This document shows, in pieces, positions 42,507-49,834 of a stretch of 64,000 bases of DNA. A program made the translations under genes and the position numbers. Within the stretch, counting starts at the first letter, position 1. Every line of letters begins with the position of its first letter. The DNA is taken from positions 2,728,001-2,792,000 of the forward strand of contig NZ_CP022685.1 of the NCBI RefSeq assembly GCF_002556545.1, read 5' to 3'. Origin of the DNA: Streptomyces formicae (GTDB lineage: Bacteria > Actinomycetota > Actinomycetes > Streptomycetales > Streptomycetaceae). The notes below the pieces were generated by a model that saw only the letters and a list, made by a program, of their open reading frames with translations, did not search any database and had not been told where the DNA came from.

Positions 42507-43843
42507 CGTCCGGCTCCGGCCTGCGCGGTCTCGGAAGCGGAAGCGGAAGCGGCTTCGGCTCCAGCTTCGGCTCCGGCCTGCACGGTTCCGGAAGCGGCCG
42601 CTTCCGCCTCGCCCGCAGACCCGGCCCCCGCTGCGAGCAGCGACTCGATCACGTCGGCCGCCTCTGCCGCGCCGCCCGACCGCTCGATGTGCCCGCGCAT
42701 CACCCCGGCCCGCTCCGCGAACCCCGGGTCGCCCATCACCGACTCCGCCGCGTGCCGCAGCGACTCGGCCGACACGTCGTTGCGGTGGAGCAGCACGCCC
42801 GCGCCCAGCTCCACCACCCGGTCCGCGTTCGCCCGCTGCTCCGCCATCTGCGGCACCGTCACCATCGGCACACCGAACGACAGCGCCTCCATCACGCTCC
42901 CCATCCCCGCGTGCGTCACGAACAGATCCGCCTCGCGCAGCACCCGCAGCAGCGGCACGTGCCGCCGTACCTCCACGTGCTCGGGCACCCCCACCAGACG
43001 GTCCACGTCCACCTGGCCGCCCACCGCCATCACCACGTCCCACTCCGCGTCGGCGAAGGCGTCCACGCAGCCCTGGAAGAACGCCACGTCGTCGTTGTGG
43101 ATCGTGCCCAACGACACCATGACCAGGGGCCGTTCGCCGTCACCGTCACCGCGGCGGCGCCAGTCGCCGTCGAGCTTCCGCTCGTTCCAGCCGGGCCCCA
43201 CGAAGTGGAAGTCGTCGGCGAACGTCTCGGCCCGGTACTGGAACTCCTTGGGTATGAACACCACGGCAGGGCCACGGTCGTTGGACGCGAAGAACTCCTG
43301 CGTGGAGAGGCCCGCGCCGAGCCGCTCCAGCATCACGCCGATGTCGCGGTACAGCTCGTTCAGTCCGGCGTGCTCGCCGTCGAACGACGCGTACTCGCCG
43401 TCGCTCGCCAGGGACCAGTGCTCGTTCGTCGCGAGCGTCGGAATGCTGCGGAGCGAGGGAATGCCCCAGCTCTCCGCGAGCAGCCGCCCCGTCCAGCCGG
43501 ACAGGCCGTCGTAGACAAGGAGGTCGGGCCGGTCGTCGGCGAAGGCGCGGTCGAGGGCCGGATGCAGGGCCTCGGTCTCCTGGAGCAGACCGCGCAGCAC
43601 CTGGACGAAGTCGCCGGTCGTGAAGCGGTCGTTGTCCTCCAGCTTGGTCATGGTGGCCCGGAAGCGCTTCATCGTCGTCTCGTACGGCACGAGCGTGGCG
43701 CCCGCCTTCGCGACCTCGGCGCCCTGTTGTGCCGTCACGGCATAGCTGACGCGGTGTCCTCGCGCCACGAGTTCCTCGACGATTCCCACGGTCGGATTGA
43801 CATGACCGGCCCCAGGAATGTTGAAGAAGGCGATATGGGACAT
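42503..43843 (-). CDS. Family-1 glycosyltransferase, paralogue B of a tandem pair
   Basis: A 446-residue MGT-type enzyme: IAFFNIPGAGHVNPTVGIVEEL with catalytic His near residue 13, PKEFQYRAETFADDFHFVGP, and donor half with MVSLGTIHNDD, RRHVPLLRVLREADLFVTHAG and AEQRANADRVVELGAGVLL. Its acceptor half is closer to the enzyme at 36747 than to its tandem neighbour (NEHWSLAS, LVYDGLSGWTGRLLAE). The tail is Ala/Glu/Ser-rich. It is the first gene of the long leftward operon; AGGTGG precedes the ATG. The operon promoter must lie in the 340-bp gap toward the precursor gene. Confidence 0.93.
   Translation of the reverse strand: MSHIAFFNIPGAGHVNPTVGIVEELVARGHRVSYAVTAQQGAEVAKAGATLVPYETTMKRFRATMTKLEDNDRFTTGDFVQVLRGLLQETEALHPALDRAFADDRPDLLVYDGLSGWTGRLLAESWGIPSLRSIPTLATNEHWSLASDGEYASFDGEHAGLNELYRDIGVMLERLGAGLSTQEFFASNDRGPAVVFIPKEFQYRAETFADDFHFVGPGWNERKLDGDWRRRGDGDGERPLVMVSLGTIHNDDVAFFQGCVDAFADAEWDVVMAVGGQVDVDRLVGVPEHVEVRRHVPLLRVLREADLFVTHAGMGSVMEALSFGVPMVTVPQMAEQRANADRVVELGAGVLLHRNDVSAESLRHAAESVMGDPGFAERAGVMRGHIERSGGAAEAADVIESLLAAGAGSAGEAEAAASGTVQAGAEAGAEAASASASETAQAGAGR
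42792..43070. repeat. Near-identical 280-bp segment, copy 2 (of 41443-41721)
   Basis: Second copy of the shared donor-domain segment; see the entry at 41443. The near-exact match at silent codon positions indicates recent duplication or gene conversion. Confidence 0.9.
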
Positions 43844-44183
43844 CGTTCCACCTGCTATCTCCGGACGGACAGTGCTCGCACCCACACTTGCGGGGAATTC
43901 AGAACCGCACCGTAGCAAAGGAATTATCCGTACTGGTAGGTGGTTCGAGCCCTCGTACCCGTCATGTTCCGCGCCCCACCCAGGGGTTGAGATCCGCACC
44001 TCCCACCTGAGTAGGAGATCCGGCCGCGACTCCCACAGGAACGGGGTCCCAGAAACCAGGTGAGCGGCTGAAGAATTCACTATTCGGCGCGGACATCATG
44101 AGGTCGGCCGCTCGCATGACGCGGCGGCCCCGGAGAGCTGTCCCGCTCCCCGGTCTTCTCATCGCACAGTGAAGGAGACAGTC
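43844..44183. promoter_or_regulatory. 340-bp divergent control region between operon and precursor gene
   Basis: No gene is visible here. It must contain the promoters of the long leftward operon and of the rightward precursor gene. A loose TTGAGA (43987) with TAGGAG 19 bases on is the only promoter-like pair I see toward the precursor. The A+T content is higher than in surrounding genes (AAGGAATTATCC, GAAGAATTCACTATT). Confidence 0.45.
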
Positions 44184-44324
44184 GTGCCGATCGCTGACCT
44201 GCTCGCCGATGACCTGCTCGACGTGGACGCCCTGACCGAGGACGAGCTCCTCAAGGACGACACGGACAACAACGAGGCGCAGGCCATCCTCTGCTCCTGC
44301 TGCTGCTCGTGGTGCGGCTGCTGA
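44184..44324 (+). CDS. Precursor peptide of the azole (TOMM/LAP) product, 46 residues
   Basis: Leader: an acidic, Leu-rich 30-34 residues (MPIADLLADDLLDVDALTED, then ELLKDDTDNNEAQA), a typical RRE-bound leader with LDVDALTEDEL. Core: ILCSCCCSWCGC, with six Cys, two Ser, one Trp and one Gly. The GTG start has GAAGGAG eight bases upstream. The gene is too short for routine gene finding. The distribution of Cys fits conversion to a chain of thiazoles, with the two Ser as possible oxazoles, by the YcaO and SagB proteins of this cluster; the last residue is Cys, the substrate expected for the decarboxylase-like flavoprotein that follows. The cleavage site is not known; EAQA before ILC is a reasonable guess. 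No similar core comes to my mind among known azole peptides. Confidence 0.9.
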   Translation: MPIADLLADDLLDVDALTEDELLKDDTDNNEAQAILCSCCCSWCGC

Positions 44325-44343
44325 CGCAGGTCCACTCGCGTGT

Positions 44344-44367
44344 GCCGCCCGGGTCCCCCCGGGCGGC
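44344..44367 (+). terminator. Hairpin between precursor and decarboxylase genes (partial terminator/attenuator)
   Basis: GCCGCCCGGG, a four-base loop and CCCGGGCGGC, 20 bases after the precursor stop. Placed here it would let much of the transcript end after the precursor, giving an excess of peptide over enzymes, a common RiPP arrangement. Confidence 0.75.
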
Positions 44368-44401
44368 ATTCGCCCCTCCCTCCCACCATCCGGAGTACGT
44401 C

Positions 44402-45142
44402 ATGCCACGTGAAGAAGACTGGGGAATGCCTGGCACCCAGGCACCTCCGACAGGAATTGAGAGACTCCTTCTCGTCGGCACCGGATCTTCGAATGCGAGT
44501 TTCCTGCCGCTCTGGGTCAACTGGTTTCAGGTGAGTTACCCGAAGACCGAATTGCGGATTGTCCTCACCCGGTCCGCACAGCGCTTCGTCACGCGCGAGG
44601 GACTTTCCGTACTCACCAATCGTGTCGTATTCGAGGACGCCTGGTCCGAGGAGCCGCAGGCGCGGAAACTCCATGTGGAACTGGCAAACTGGCCCGACGC
44701 CGTCGCGGTGTATCCCGCGGGAATGCACTTCATCGCGCGCCTCGCCCTCGGCCTCGCCGACACCCCGGCGGTGATGGCCCTCCAGTGCACCGAGGCGCCC
44801 ATCGCGCTCGCGGCCGCGCTGCCGCCCGGCGGCTGGGAGAGCGCCGCCATGCGCGGCCACCGCGCCGCGCTCGCCGAGCGCTCCAACGTGACGCTCGTCC
44901 CGCCCGTCACCGGCCTGAGCATGACCACCGGCAAGCGCGACGGCAACCAGCCGGTGCCGCTGCCGCGCCTCATCGGGAGCCTGGAAGAGCTGCGCGTACG
45001 GATGTCGAAGCCGGACGGCGAGGCGACGGAGACGCACGCCGGACCTGCCGGACCTGCCGGAGCGCCCGGAACCACCGGCCCCACCAGTCCCGACAGCCCC
45101 GCCGACCCCGCCGATCCTCTGGAGAGCAGTGGCCGGGTCTAG
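44402..45142 (+). CDS. LanD-like flavoprotein (HFCD family) peptidyl-cysteine decarboxylase
   Basis: A 246-residue protein of the EpiD/CypD/phosphopantothenoylcysteine-decarboxylase family. Visible marks: IERLLLVGTGSSNASFL at the FMN phosphate site, the active-site His in KLHVELANWPDAVAVYPAG, the PASANT-like loop reading PAGMHFIARLALGLAD, and the clamp region LPPGGWESAAMRGHRAAL. In the PASANT loop the conserved Asn is replaced, so substrate grip may differ. The enzyme would oxidatively decarboxylate the C-terminal Cys of the precursor to an enethiol. The C-terminal 45 residues are a Pro/Gly/Ser-rich tail. GGAG precedes the ATG by six bases. It overlaps the next gene by 14 bp. Confidence 0.88.
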   Translation: MPREEDWGMPGTQAPPTGIERLLLVGTGSSNASFLPLWVNWFQVSYPKTELRIVLTRSAQRFVTREGLSVLTNRVVFEDAWSEEPQARKLHVELANWPDAVAVYPAGMHFIARLALGLADTPAVMALQCTEAPIALAAALPPGGWESAAMRGHRAALAERSNVTLVPPVTGLSMTTGKRDGNQPVPLPRLIGSLEELRVRMSKPDGEATETHAGPAGPAGAPGTTGPTSPDSPADPADPLESSGRV

Positions 45143-46319
45143 CCGTACGGCGCACGTGGCGGTCTGTACCGCCGCCGCGCACAGCCACATCAGTCCGCTC
45201 CTGGGCGTGGTGGCGGAGTTGACGCGCCGCGGACACCGGGTCAGCTACGTGACCACGGAGGAGTTCGCCCCGCTCGTGCGCTCCGCCGGGGCCACGCCCG
45301 TCCTCCTCCGCTCCTCGCTGCCCACCGACCCGGCCGACTGGCCGCGCGAGGTGCACCGCCTCCCCCTCCTCTACCTCGACGACGCCCGCGCCACGCTCCC
45401 CGCCCTGGCCCGGAGCCTCGATGAGGACCGTCCCGACCTCGTCCTCACCGAGGACCCGGCGGGCGCGGGCAGCGTCCTCGCCGCGAAGTGGCACATCCCC
45501 GTGACGCAGGTGTGGACGTACACCGCGTCACCCACGCACTGGTCGCTCGCCGAGCCCGGCACTCCCGGGGCCAACCCGGTGGCCGGGGAGTTCCTCGCCG
45601 TGCTCGACGCGTTCCTCACCGAGCACGGTGTGCGCGGTGGCGCGCGCGCCCATCTGTCCGCCCGGCTCGCGGGCGGCCTCGTCCTGACACCGAGGCTGTT
45701 CCAGCCGGGCGGCGCCGAGCTTGGACCGGAGTTCACCTTCGCGGGCCCGGCGCTCGCCCCCCTCACCGCGTCGGCAGGGGACGCCTGGACGCCTCCCCCT
45801 GCGGACGGCCGCCCGCTCGCCCTGGTGACACTCGGCTCCATCGACACCGCCCACCCGGAGTTCTTCACGACCGTGGCCGAGGGGTTCGCCGGTTCGGAGT
45901 GGCGCGTGGTGCTCGCTGTCGGCGACCGGATCGACCCGGCGGAACTCGGACCGCTGCCGGACGGCGTGACGGCACACGCCTGGGTCCCGCAGCGGGCGGT
46001 GCTCGACCACGCGTCGCTCGCCGTCCACCACGGCGGGATGGCCACGGTGATGGAGTGTCTCTACCACGGGGTGACCTCGCTGGTCGTGCCCCGCCTGCGC
46101 GAACAGGCGGGCAACGCGCGGCGGTTGATGGAGCTCGGCCTGGGCGGAGCCCTCCCGTTGCGCGCGGTCTCCCCCGATTCCGTACGCGCCGCGGTGCGGC
46201 GGCTGCACTCCTCCGAGGACGTGCGGGCGCGCGTCGGCGCGGTGCGCGAGGAGATCCGGGGCTTCGGCGGAGCGGGAGCCGCGGCCGACGCGGTGGAACA
46301 GGGGCTCGCGGCGTCATGA
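45129..46319 (+). CDS. Family-1 glycosyltransferase, rightward operon
   Basis: A 396-residue GT-B enzyme: AVCTAAAHSHISPLLGVVAEL with catalytic His, VTLGSIDTAHPEFF, HAWVPQRAVLDHASLAVHHGG and VPRLREQAGNARRLMELG. It is the most divergent of the five glycosyltransferases and lacks the VTHAGMGS wording of the tandem pair. The GTG start lies inside the decarboxylase gene (14-bp overlap) with GGAG just before it. Co-transcription with the precursor suggests that it acts on the peptide or adds a shared deoxysugar. Confidence 0.92.
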   Translation: MAGSSRTAHVAVCTAAAHSHISPLLGVVAELTRRGHRVSYVTTEEFAPLVRSAGATPVLLRSSLPTDPADWPREVHRLPLLYLDDARATLPALARSLDEDRPDLVLTEDPAGAGSVLAAKWHIPVTQVWTYTASPTHWSLAEPGTPGANPVAGEFLAVLDAFLTEHGVRGGARAHLSARLAGGLVLTPRLFQPGGAELGPEFTFAGPALAPLTASAGDAWTPPPADGRPLALVTLGSIDTAHPEFFTTVAEGFAGSEWRVVLAVGDRIDPAELGPLPDGVTAHAWVPQRAVLDHASLAVHHGGMATVMECLYHGVTSLVVPRLREQAGNARRLMELGLGGALPLRAVSPDSVRAAVRRLHSSEDVRARVGAVREEIRGFGGAGAAADAVEQGLAAS

Positions 46320-47185
46320 AGGCGGAAGTGACCGGCGTGGAAGGTACGGGCGTGACCGGCGCGAAAGTCACGGGCGTGACCTGCGTGGAAGTGATCGGCG
46401 GCGGCTTCGTCGCCCGGCAGGCGGGCCGCCACTTCGCCGCCAGGACATCGGCCCCGACCGCGACGCTGGTGGCGGCCGGGGTCTCGGACACCGCGGAGAC
46501 CTCACAGGAGTGCTTCGGTCGCGAGGAGCGGTTGATCCGTCGTACGGCACAGCGGTGCCGCGAACACGACAGGACCCTGGTGTTCCTCTCCTCCGCCGCG
46601 GGCGGCCTGTACGGCAGGGAGGGCGAGGGCCGCGAGGACGGCTCACCCGCGCCGTTCTCCGCGTACGGCAGGCACAAGCTCGCCATGGAACGGGTCGTCG
46701 CCGACTCGGGCGCCCGCTGGCTGACGCTGCGGCTCAGCCACCTCGTCGGCACCCAGCAGAACGCCAAGCAACTGGTGCCCTCGCTGGTGCGCCAGATCAG
46801 GTCGGGCGAGGTCGCCGTGCACCGCGGCGCCTCCCGCGACCTCCTCGACGTACGCCATTTCCTCGTCGTACTCGACCGGTTGCTCGCCCTCGGCGTGCAC
46901 GGCCGCGTCGTCAACGTGGCGTCCGGCACCCCCGTACCCGCCGAACGCCTGGTGGCCGGGGTCGAGGAACGGCTCGGCCGCAGGGCGCGCCGGCGCTTCC
47001 ACGACGTGCCGCCCGAGACGCTGCGGGTCTCCACCCGCCTGATGTGCTCACTCGTCCCCGAGGCACGGGAGTTCGGCCTGGGCCCCGACTACCCCGACGG
47101 ACTCCTCGACCGCTACATCGGCGCCGGAGCGCCGGACGAGGGGAAGACTCACCCAACCGAGCCGAGCGGAGGAGGGACCGCATGA
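46316..47185 (+). CDS. NAD-dependent epimerase/ketoreductase-like (putative dTDP-4-keto-hexose 4-ketoreductase)
   Basis: A 289-residue extended-SDR protein with the catalytic YxxxK as YGRHK (about residue 118), SSAAGGLYG before it, and LVGTQQNAKQLVPSL and HRGASRDLLDVRHFL in the C-terminal half, as in UrdR/OleU-type 4-ketoreductases. The N-terminus is odd: a repetitive VTGVEGTGVTGAKVTGVT precedes the Rossmann strand VEVIGGGFVARQAGRHF, where GGGFVA stands in for GxxGxxG. In a deoxysugar pathway it would perform the last 4-keto reduction. ATGA overlaps with both neighbours. It could instead be an epimerase-like protein; stereochemistry cannot be read from sequence. Confidence 0.82.
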   Translation: MKAEVTGVEGTGVTGAKVTGVTCVEVIGGGFVARQAGRHFAARTSAPTATLVAAGVSDTAETSQECFGREERLIRRTAQRCREHDRTLVFLSSAAGGLYGREGEGREDGSPAPFSAYGRHKLAMERVVADSGARWLTLRLSHLVGTQQNAKQLVPSLVRQIRSGEVAVHRGASRDLLDVRHFLVVLDRLLALGVHGRVVNVASGTPVPAERLVAGVEERLGRRARRRFHDVPPETLRVSTRLMCSLVPEAREFGLGPDYPDGLLDRYIGAGAPDEGKTHPTEPSGGGTA

Positions 47186-48633
47186 CGCCCACACGGCAGT
47201 TCATGGAAGCAGCACCGCACACGACGTCCGACGCGACACCCCGGCCCACCGCCCTGCGCCCACGCGGTGACGCCTGCCTCGCCGACCGCCTGGCCCGCTC
47301 CGTCCTCGCCCGCGAGGGCTCAGGATCGGGCGTGCGTACGACGCGGGTGCCCGACCTCCTCGCCGCGCGGGCCCGCACCGGCGGCTACCTCGTGGACCGG
47401 GTCCCGCTGGACGCGCTGTCCGGCTGGTCGTTCACCCCCGGCACGGGCAACCTCGCGCACGACAGCGGCCGCTTCTTCTCCGTGGAGGGACTGCGCGCCG
47501 AGGTCGGCGGTTCCGCGCCGCACGGCTGGCAGCAGCCGATCATCCACCAGCCCGAGGTGGGCATCCTGGGCCTGCTCGCCCGGGAGTTCGACGGGGTGCT
47601 GCACTTCCTGATGCAGGCGAAGATGGAGCCGGGCAACGCGGGCCTGGTGCAGCTCTCCCCGACGGTCCAGGCCACCCGGAGCAACTACACCAAGGTGCAC
47701 AGGGGCCGCGACGTCGCCTACCTGGACCACTTCGTCGGCCCCGCGCGCGGCCGCGTCCTCACCGACGTGCTCCAGTCGGAACACGGCTCGTGGTTCTTCC
47801 ACAAGACCAACCGCAACATGGTGGTCGAGACGGACCGGGACGTCCCGGTCCGCGACGGATACCTCTGGCTCACCCTGGGCCAGCTCGGCGAACTCCTGCG
47901 CCACGACGACGTCGTCAACATGGACTCCCGCTCGGTGCTCGCCTGCCTCCCCTTCGCCCCGGAGTCCGCGTCGGCCCTGCGCTCCGACGCGGAGGTCAGG
48001 TCCTGGTTCACCGAGGAACGGTCGCTGCGCGACGTGCGGGCGGAGCTGACCCCGCTGTCCTCGGTCACCGGCTGGCACCGCGACCGCTGGTCCATCGCCC
48101 ACGAACAGGGCCGCTACTTCGAGGTGGTGGGCGTCTCCGTACGCGCGCAGGGCCGCGAGGTCCCCCAGTGGACCCAGCCCCTGTTCCGCCCGCTCGGCAC
48201 GGGCGTCACGGCCTTCGTCACCCGGCGCTTCGGCGGCGTACGCCACGTCCTGGCCCACGCGCGCAGGGAGGGCGGCTTCCTCGACACGGTGGAACTGGGC
48301 CCCACGGTCCAGTGCACCCCCGCCAACCACGCGCACCTGCCCCCGGACCGGCAGCCCCCGTTCCTGACGTCCGTCCTTCAGGCGCCACCCTCCTCGGTCC
48401 TCTTCGACACGGTCCTCTCCGAGGAGGGCGGCAGGTTCCTGCGCGCCCGCAGCCGCTACCTGATCGTGGAGGCGGACGAGTCCACGGCCCCCACGACACC
48501 ACCACCGGACTTCGCCTGGCTCACTCCGGGCCAGCTCAACTCCCTCACCCAGCACGGCCATTACGTGAACGTGCAGGCCCGCTCCCTGCTGGCCTCCCTC
48601 CTGACGACGGAGATCCCCCGCTCGCCCGCGTAA
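47182..48633 (+). CDS. NDP-hexose 2,3-dehydratase
   Basis: A 483-residue protein with the internal duplication typical of UrdS/TylCVI/OleV/SpnO: both halves contain a W-x-I/F-x-P-x...G-RFF/YFEV-x-G block and a QPxxxxPExGxxGxLxREFDGVLH / QPLFRPLGTGVTAFVTRRFGGVRHVL block, ending with SPTVQATxSNY and GPTVQCTPANH. It removes the C2 hydroxyl of dTDP-4-keto-6-deoxyglucose to give the 3,4-diketo sugar. Together with the E1-type 3-dehydrase this points to a 2,3,6-trideoxyhexose. A 3-ketoreductase, normally required after this step, is not in the window. It ends the rightward operon that starts with the precursor. Confidence 0.94.
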   Translation: MTPTRQFMEAAPHTTSDATPRPTALRPRGDACLADRLARSVLAREGSGSGVRTTRVPDLLAARARTGGYLVDRVPLDALSGWSFTPGTGNLAHDSGRFFSVEGLRAEVGGSAPHGWQQPIIHQPEVGILGLLAREFDGVLHFLMQAKMEPGNAGLVQLSPTVQATRSNYTKVHRGRDVAYLDHFVGPARGRVLTDVLQSEHGSWFFHKTNRNMVVETDRDVPVRDGYLWLTLGQLGELLRHDDVVNMDSRSVLACLPFAPESASALRSDAEVRSWFTEERSLRDVRAELTPLSSVTGWHRDRWSIAHEQGRYFEVVGVSVRAQGREVPQWTQPLFRPLGTGVTAFVTRRFGGVRHVLAHARREGGFLDTVELGPTVQCTPANHAHLPPDRQPPFLTSVLQAPPSSVLFDTVLSEEGGRFLRARSRYLIVEADESTAPTTPPPDFAWLTPGQLNSLTQHGHYVNVQARSLLASLLTTEIPRSPA

Positions 48634-48683
48634 CATCGAGCACCCCCACACTCCCCCCAATCCGGGCGAAAGGCGCGAACCCC

Positions 48684-49112
48684 ATGGGCGAACTCCTCGC
48701 AGGACTCTTCCGCGTCACCCTGGAGGCCCTCGCCTACCTGGCCCCGGTCGGCCCCGTCCAGAACCGCCTGAGGAAACGCCGCCTGGCCCGCCTGGCCCAG
48801 GGCAAGGACGTCCGCGTCCCGGCGGACCTCAAGGACGCGGAACTCACGGAGAACACCTGGGAGAACGGCCACTTGTTGCTGGGCGGCAAACCCTCCGGGC
48901 CCTCCGGCCCCACCGGCCCCGTCTTCTGGCAACCCCGCAAGGGCAACCACAACGCCGTCCCCTTCACCGTCCCCGCCCTGGAGATGACCTCGGCCGACAG
49001 CGCGACGGTGGCCTTCCGCTCCCCCACGGGCCGCACGGAACTCCGCGTACACGCGGACGAGGCACCGGCGGTGCTCAAAGCGCTAGGGGCGGACGGAGCG
49101 CCCGACGCCTGA
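48684..49112 (+). CDS. Conserved hypothetical protein, 142 residues
   Basis: A small basic/hydrophobic N-terminus (LLAGLFRVTLEALAYLAPVG), a short Arg-rich stretch (RLRKRRLARL), then a beta-rich domain (KDVRVPADLKDAELTENTWENG, FWQPRKGNHNAVPFTVPALEM). This resembles actinobacterial DUF2550-type proteins with one membrane-facing helix and a soluble domain, but I do not recognise it with certainty. It lies 50 bp after the 2,3-dehydratase on the same strand, yet codes for nothing recognisably biosynthetic; I take it as the first gene outside the cluster. Confidence 0.75.
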   Translation: MGELLAGLFRVTLEALAYLAPVGPVQNRLRKRRLARLAQGKDVRVPADLKDAELTENTWENGHLLLGGKPSGPSGPTGPVFWQPRKGNHNAVPFTVPALEMTSADSATVAFRSPTGRTELRVHADEAPAVLKALGADGAPDA

Positions 49113-49123
49113 CCCGCCCGAAG

Positions 49124-49339
49124 TCAGCGCCCCGCACGCCGATACCGGTCGTACCGCCCCAACACATGAACCACCCGCCACCCGGCCGCCCCGAGCCCCA
49201 ACACCCCGGCGACCACCTGGAACCCCTTGTCGACACCGGCCGACAGGTCCCAGACCAGGGCGGGCACGAGGACGACGAAGAACACCCCACCCGCGACGAA
49301 CGCCGCACTGATCAACGCGAACATGATCTCGACGGTCAT
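49124..49339 (-). CDS. Small two-helix membrane protein
   Basis: A 71-residue protein with two hydrophobic helices (IMFALISAAFVAGGVFFVVLV and VVAGVLGLGAAGWRVVHVL) separated by WDLSAGVDKG, ending in a basic RYDRYRRAGR. No known domain. I prefer the ATG at 49339 because GGAGAAGGA lies just before it; an ATG at 49378 has no ribosome site. Convergent with the preceding gene, 11 bp apart. Confidence 0.65.
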   Translation of the reverse strand: MTVEIMFALISAAFVAGGVFFVVLVPALVWDLSAGVDKGFQVVAGVLGLGAAGWRVVHVLGRYDRYRRAGR

Positions 49340-49834
49340 CGCGTCCTTCTCCCAGCGCGACTCGCGACCCTTGTCCATGGGGCGAGTCTCGCACGGGGGC
49401 GCGGGGCCCTGAAGGGTAAGGAGTGGAGCGGCAGACGAGTCGGGCTGTACGCCGGGTATTCCTGACGCACCTTTCTGACCTGCGGCTTCGCAGATCGGAT
49501 CGGCTGTGACCTGCTAGGTCGGGTTGCAGAGGCGACCGGAGGCAGTCAGAGGAAACCGCTCTGATTCGACCCCGATTCGAACCGAGCTGCTCGGAGCCGA
49601 TCAGAGGCAATCGCCCTCTGTTTTGGTCCGAGTCGGCCCAGGTCAGAAGGCGTTGATCAGGCTGTGGACCCGCTGACGCACTCGGAATCGATCTCGGTCG
49701 AGCCGCGATGGGGACGCCTGCCTCCAGCACCGGAGCCAGACATACGAATGCCTCCAGGATGGCCATCCTGGAGGCATCGCTGGCACCGATTGGAGGTCGG
49801 TACCGGACACCACCCGTGGTTTTAGCGGGCCTGG
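49340..49834. other. 495-bp gene-free border region
   Basis: No convincing gene is present. Two loosely repeated stretches (CAGTCAGAGGAAACCGCTCTG and CGATCAGAGGCAATCGCCCTCTG) and a perfect 30-bp palindrome at 49748-49777 are visible. Base use and codon texture change after this point, from biosynthetic/chromosomal to plasmid-like content, so this is probably the edge of an inserted segment. No integrase or tRNA could be found beside it. Confidence 0.5.
49748..49777. repeat. Perfect 30-bp palindrome
   Basis: ATGCCTCCAGGATGG is followed immediately by its exact reverse complement, with no loop. It is 58 bp before the start of the broken gene at 49835. It may be a protein-binding site or the stem of a terminator. 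Confidence 0.9.

Noticed and set aside
44184..45142. Lanthipeptide, linaridin or thioamitide assignment based on the LanD-like gene
   Set aside because: There is no LanM/LanKC, CypH/CypL or TfuA-type partner; the YcaO/SagB set and the Cys-rich core indicate azoles.
23575..46319. Thiopeptide assignment
   Set aside because: No split LanB-like dehydratase or TclM-like pyridine synthase is present, so a linear azole peptide fits better.
49560..49600. Possible tRNA: GGTTCGAATC-like T-loop on the minus strand
   Set aside because: The T-stem does not pair (CTCGG opposite CGGGG), and no acceptor, D or anticodon arms could be built around it.
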